This document shows, in pieces, positions 6,132-8,777 of a DNA stretch of 8,777 nt. The translations under genes were made by a program, and so were the position numbers. Each line of letters starts with the position of its first letter. Position 1 is the first letter of the stretch. This DNA is from Azonexus sp. (GTDB taxonomy: Bacteria; Pseudomonadota; Gammaproteobacteria; Burkholderiales; Rhodocyclaceae): contig JAUYQT010000510.1 of NCBI GenBank assembly GCA_030697085.1, forward strand, positions 1-8,777, in the 5' to 3' direction. The notes under the pieces were generated by a model. It saw nothing but the letters and a program-made list of their open reading frames with translations. It was not told the origin of the DNA and did no database searches.

Positions 6132-8480
6132 ATGCTCGCTCCTATTGAACATCGTATTGCCCTCGAACTCGGCGCCCGCCCGGCTCAGGTTATTGCCGCC
6201 ATCACTCTGCTCGACGAAGGCGCCACCGTGCCCTTCATCTCGCGTTATCGCAAGGAAGCCACCGGCGGGCTGGATGACACCCAGTTACGCAACCTCGAAG
6301 AGCGCCTGACCTACCTGCGCGATCTCGAAGACCGGCGTGTTGCCATCGTCGCCAGCATTGATGAACAGGGCAAGCTGACGCCAGAGCTACGTGCCGAAGT
6401 GATGAACGCCGAAACGAAGCAGCGTCTCGAAGACCTTTACCTGCCATACAAGCAGAAGCGGCGGACCAAGGCGCAGATCGCCCGCGAAGCCGGTATCGAA
6501 CCGCTGGCGCTGGCCCTGCTCGGCGACCCGAATCTGACACCGGAAGCCGAAGCCGAGAAATTCCTAAATGTGGACGCCGGCTTTGCCGACACCAAGGCCG
6601 TACTCGATGGCGCCCGCCAGATCCTGATGGAAAAATTTGCCGAGGATGCCGAATTGCTCGGCCAGCTCCGCGAATTCCTGCGTGAGCACGGCATGCTGCG
6701 GTCAACCGTGATTGAGGGCAAAGAAACCGAAGGCGCAAAGTTCCGCGACTGGTTCGACTTTGCCGAAGCGATCACCAGCATGCCCTCGCACCGTGCCCTA
6801 GCGCTGCTGCGCGGCCGCAATGAAGGCATGCTTAATGTCTCACTGGTACTCGATTCCGAACTTGACGAAGAAACCGTCAAGCCCGGCGCCAACCCCTGCG
6901 AACAGCGTATCGCCGTCCGTTTCGGCATCAAGCCCCAGAACCGCCCGGCTGACAAATGGCTGGCCGACACCGTGCGCTGGACCTGGAAGGTGAAGATATA
7001 CACCCACCTCGAACTGGAGCTGATGAACGAACTGCGCGAGCGCGCCGAGGAAGAAGCGATCCGCGTTTTCGGCCGCAATCTGAAAGACTTGCTGCTCGCC
7101 GCCCCGGCCGGCCAGCATGTCACGATGGGCATCGACCCCGGCATCCGCACCGGCTGCAAGCTGGCCATCGTCGATGCCACGGGAAAAATGCTCGACCACG
7201 CCACCATTTACCCGCATGAGCCGCGCTGCGACTGGGATGGCTCGATTGCCACCATCGGTCGCCTGGCCGCCAAGCATCAGGTCAGTCTGGTCGCTATCGG
7301 CAACGGCACGGCCAGCCGCGAAACTGACAAGCTGGTGCAGGATGTCATGAAGCGTTATCCGGAAGCCCGGCTGACCAAGATCGTCGTTTCCGAAGCCGGC
7401 GCCTCGGTTTATTCCGCCTCCGAATTCGCCGCCAAGGAATTCCCCGATCTCGACGTCTCGATCCGTGGCGCCGTGTCGATTGCCCGCCGCCTGCAAGATC
7501 CGCTGGCCGAACTGGTCAAAATCGACCCGAAATCGATCGGCGTCGGCCAATACCAGCACGACGTTTCGCAAACCAAGCTGGCACGCAGTCTGGATGCCGT
7601 GGTCGAGGATTGCGTCAATGCCGTCGGCGTCGATGTCAATACCGCCTCGATTCCACTGCTCACCCGCATTTCCGGCCTGAATACCGGACTGGCGACGAAC
7701 ATCGTGACTTACCGCGATGCCAACGGCGCTTTCCGCTCACGCGATGCGCTGAAAAAAGTGCCGCGCCTCGGCGACAAGACGTTCGAGCAAGCCGCCGGTT
7801 TCCTGCGCGTGCCGAATGGCGACAACCCGCTCGACAATTCCTCGGTGCACCCGGAAGCCTATCCGGTCGTTGAAAAAATCATTGTCGACCTGAAAAAGCC
7901 AATCAAGGAATTGCTCGCCGACAGCCGACTGGTGAAAAGCCTTAACCCGGCGCAATACACCAACGAACGTTTCGGCCTGCCCACCGTGCAGGATATTTTC
8001 AAGGAACTGGAAAAGCCCGGCCGCGACCCGCGCCCCGAGTTCAAGACCGCCACCTTCACCGATGGCGTCGAAAAGGTCAGCGACCTGCGCCCCGGCATGA
8101 TCCTCGAAGGCGTCGTCACCAACGTCGCCGCCTTCGGCGCCTTTGTCGATATCGGCGTCCATCAGGATGGTCTGGTGCACGTTTCGGCGCTCTCCAATAC
8201 CTTCGTCAAGGATCCGCATTCCATCGTCAAGGCCGGCCAGATCGTCAAGGTCAAGGTGCTGGAAGTTGACCTGCAGCGCCAGCGCATTGCACTGACCATG
8301 CGCATGGGTGATGAGCCGACGCCAGGCAAGCGCCCGGATAACGCCCCGGCCAATCGCGGTAGCCAGAACCAGAGCCGGCCGCGCCCCGCAGGAAGTCCCC
8401 TTGGGGGGCAACAGCGCTCTGCGGGACCAGCCCCGGCGGGCGGCAGCATGGCGAATGCCTTTGCCAAATTGAAGCGTTAA
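6132..8480 (+). CDS. tex: RNA-binding transcription accessory protein Tex
   Basis: Tex is a conserved cytoplasmic nucleic-acid-binding protein, related to eukaryotic Spt6, implicated in transcription and RNA metabolism. From the ATG at 6132 it has 782 residues, close to the 773-785 of E. coli YhgF and Pseudomonas Tex. The N-terminal helical region carries [19 protein letters not shown] at about 31-49. A YqgF/RNase H-like domain begins at [12 protein letters not shown] (Asp335). Helix-hairpin-helix motifs lie at about 510-560 ([13 protein letters not shown] and [21 protein letters not shown]). An S1 RNA-binding domain spans about 652-724 ([21 protein letters not shown], then QDGLVHVS). The tail, 725-782, is rich in Pro, Gly, Arg and Gln and ends [11 protein letters not shown]. 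An in-frame ATG at 6051 would add 27 residues unlike Tex and lies before the candidate promoter, so I reject it. No clear Shine-Dalgarno precedes 6132. Confidence 0.95.
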   Translation: MLAPIEHRIALELGARPAQVIAAITLLDEGATVPFISRYRKEATGGLDDTQLRNLEERLTYLRDLEDRRVAIVASIDEQGKLTPELRAEVMNAETKQRLEDLYLPYKQKRRTKAQIAREAGIEPLALALLGDPNLTPEAEAEKFLNVDAGFADTKAVLDGARQILMEKFAEDAELLGQLREFLREHGMLRSTVIEGKETEGAKFRDWFDFAEAITSMPSHRALALLRGRNEGMLNVSLVLDSELDEETVKPGANPCEQRIAVRFGIKPQNRPADKWLADTVRWTWKVKIYTHLELELMNELRERAEEEAIRVFGRNLKDLLLAAPAGQHVTMGIDPGIRTGCKLAIVDATGKMLDHATIYPHEPRCDWDGSIATIGRLAAKHQVSLVAIGNGTASRETDKLVQDVMKRYPEARLTKIVVSEAGASVYSASEFAAKEFPDLDVSIRGAVSIARRLQDPLAELVKIDPKSIGVGQYQHDVSQTKLARSLDAVVEDCVNAVGVDVNTASIPLLTRISGLNTGLATNIVTYRDANGAFRSRDALKKVPRLGDKTFEQAAGFLRVPNGDNPLDNSSVHPEAYPVVEKIIVDLKKPIKELLADSRLVKSLNPAQYTNERFGLPTVQDIFKELEKPGRDPRPEFKTATFTDGVEKVSDLRPGMILEGVVTNVAAFGAFVDIGVHQDGLVHVSALSNTFVKDPHSIVKAGQIVKVKVLEVDLQRQRIALTMRMGDEPTPGKRPDNAPANRGSQNQSRPRPAGSPLGGQQRSAGPAPAGGSMANAFAKLKR
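8385..8425. repeat. Nested inverted repeat inside the tex 3' end
   Basis: CCCGCAG (8385-8391) pairs with CTGCGGG (8419-8425), and between them lies the perfect palindrome CCCCTTGGGG (8397-8406). It encodes part of the low-complexity Tex tail ([14 protein letters not shown]). The two-level symmetry suggests a dispersed repeat that has entered the reading frame without breaking it, but high G+C makes chance pairing possible. Confidence 0.4.
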
Positions 8481-8494
8481 ACCTGAACCTGGGG

Positions 8495-8514
8495 CAACGC
8501 TGACAACAGCGTTG
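8495..8514 (+). other. Hairpin just after tex
   Basis: CAACGCTG (8495-8502) and CAGCGTTG (8507-8514) form a perfect 8 bp stem with an ACAA loop, 14 bp after the tex stop. No T-run follows. It may protect the tex mRNA 3' end or help the stronger terminator 20 bp further on. Confidence 0.5.
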
Positions 8515-8534
8515 AACCATTGATAAATACGACA

Positions 8535-8577
8535 AAGGCCGGGGTAACCCGGCCTTCTTCATTTCTGCGTTTCTTTT
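8535..8577 (+). terminator. Intrinsic terminator of tex
   Basis: AAGGCCGGG (8535-8543) and CCCGGCCTT (8548-8556) form a perfect 9 bp stem closed by a GTAA loop. A T-rich stretch follows (CTTCATTTCTGCGTTTCTTTT, broken by a few other bases). Its position 54 bp after the tex stop fits transcription termination of tex. Confidence 0.85.
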
Positions 8578-8742
8578 GCGGTCGACCGTATCCTGCAAGA
8601 TACAGCTTCGGCTCAAGCACACCCGGCCAACGCATTACGCCAAACGGAGATATCTAACGTAGAAAAACCGCGAGGAGCCAGCATAAAGGCGGACTCGTTT
8701 CAAGGAGCCCGCCCTACGATTACCTGTCAGGCGATGTGTCGG
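8578..8742. other. Intergenic stretch at the right end
   Basis: No gene was recognised here. GTATC and GATAC at 8588-8603 form a 16 bp imperfect palindrome around TGCA. The stretch at about 8630-8665 (CGCATTACGCC, later TAACGTAG) reminds me of the common dispersed repeats of betaproteobacteria that carry GCGCATTACGCC and GCCCTACG, but it is too degraded to call. Confidence 0.3.
8686..8715 (-). terminator. Terminator-like hairpin for the right-edge minus-strand gene
   Basis: On the minus strand, GGCGGGCTC (8705-8713) pairs with GAGTCCGCC (8688-8696) around an 8-base loop. The stem can extend to 11 bp with one more G-U and one A-U pair. A short TTTAT follows. The odd position is a G-U wobble in minus-strand RNA but an A-C mismatch in plus-strand RNA, so the structure is better suited to a minus-strand transcript, downstream of the stop at 8743-8745. 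Confidence 0.5.
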
Positions 8743-8777
8743 TTAGGCAGCTTTCCGCTTGCGCATCGTCGAGGCCC
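8743..8777 (-). CDS. Possible C-terminal end of a truncated gene (PEP-CTERM-like tail)
   Basis: Read on the minus strand from the window edge, this frame gives ASTMRKRKAA and then a TAA stop at 8743-8745. Only ten residues are visible and the rest lies outside the window. A short basic tail such as RKRKAA right before the stop, preceded by small residues, is how PEP-CTERM sorting proteins of exopolysaccharide-producing betaproteobacteria end. The diagnostic Pro-Glu-Pro and the transmembrane helix would be beyond the edge, so the identity is a guess. The terminator-like hairpin 28 bp downstream on the same strand supports the presence of a real gene end. Confidence 0.35.
   Translation of the reverse strand, partial: ASTMRKRKAA

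Noticed and set aside
6437..7571. Long minus-strand open frames (256 and 243 codons) opposite tex
   Set aside because: Their translations are Ser/Arg- or Gly/Asp-rich shadow sequences with no motifs, and the plus strand encodes a full Tex protein with conserved domains.
8251..8622. A 123-codon minus-strand frame crossing the tex 3' end and its terminator
   Set aside because: It runs antisense through the tex S1 domain, tail and terminator, and its sequence looks like an antisense shadow with no family match.

Overview
This 8.8 kb window, about 60% G+C, looks like ordinary chromosome of a betaproteobacterium. Rhodocyclales (Dechloromonas-like) is my best guess. It rests on the style of the MutS, Tex and FliW proteins, on dispersed ATTCCC-N8-GGGAAT repeats, and on a fragment at the right edge that resembles a PEP-CTERM protein tail. 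The assignment is inferred from memory of protein families, not from a search.

Layout. On the minus strand at the left edge is galE (UDP-glucose 4-epimerase). It diverges across about 250 bp from mutS (DNA mismatch repair ATPase). The mutS stop codon overlaps the start of an exported metallophosphoesterase-like protein in an ATGA junction, so the two form a translationally coupled pair. A 165 bp gap follows, holding a 69 bp palindromic element made of two inverted 27 bp arms. Next is a gamma-class carbonic anhydrase family protein on the plus strand. It converges on fliW (flagellar assembly factor, minus strand, GTG start). fliW diverges from tex, which encodes an RNA-binding transcription accessory protein with a YqgF-like domain, helix-hairpin-helix motifs and an S1 domain. 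tex is followed by two hairpins, the second a strong terminator candidate. The last 35 bases hold what may be the C-terminal end of a minus-strand gene, with its own terminator-like hairpin.

How the genes relate. Most are unrelated housekeeping functions: sugar nucleotide supply, mismatch repair, carbonic anhydrase-like metalloprotein, flagellar export control and RNA metabolism. The only clear operon is mutS plus the phosphoesterase. No mobile-element genes, CRISPR array, phage genes, tRNA or rRNA were seen. I found no convincing new multi-gene system. The points worth a second look are the palindromic repeat and its decayed relative, the secreted phosphoesterase coupled to mutS, an orphan fliW, a repeat-like insert in the tex tail, and the cut-off gene at the right edge.
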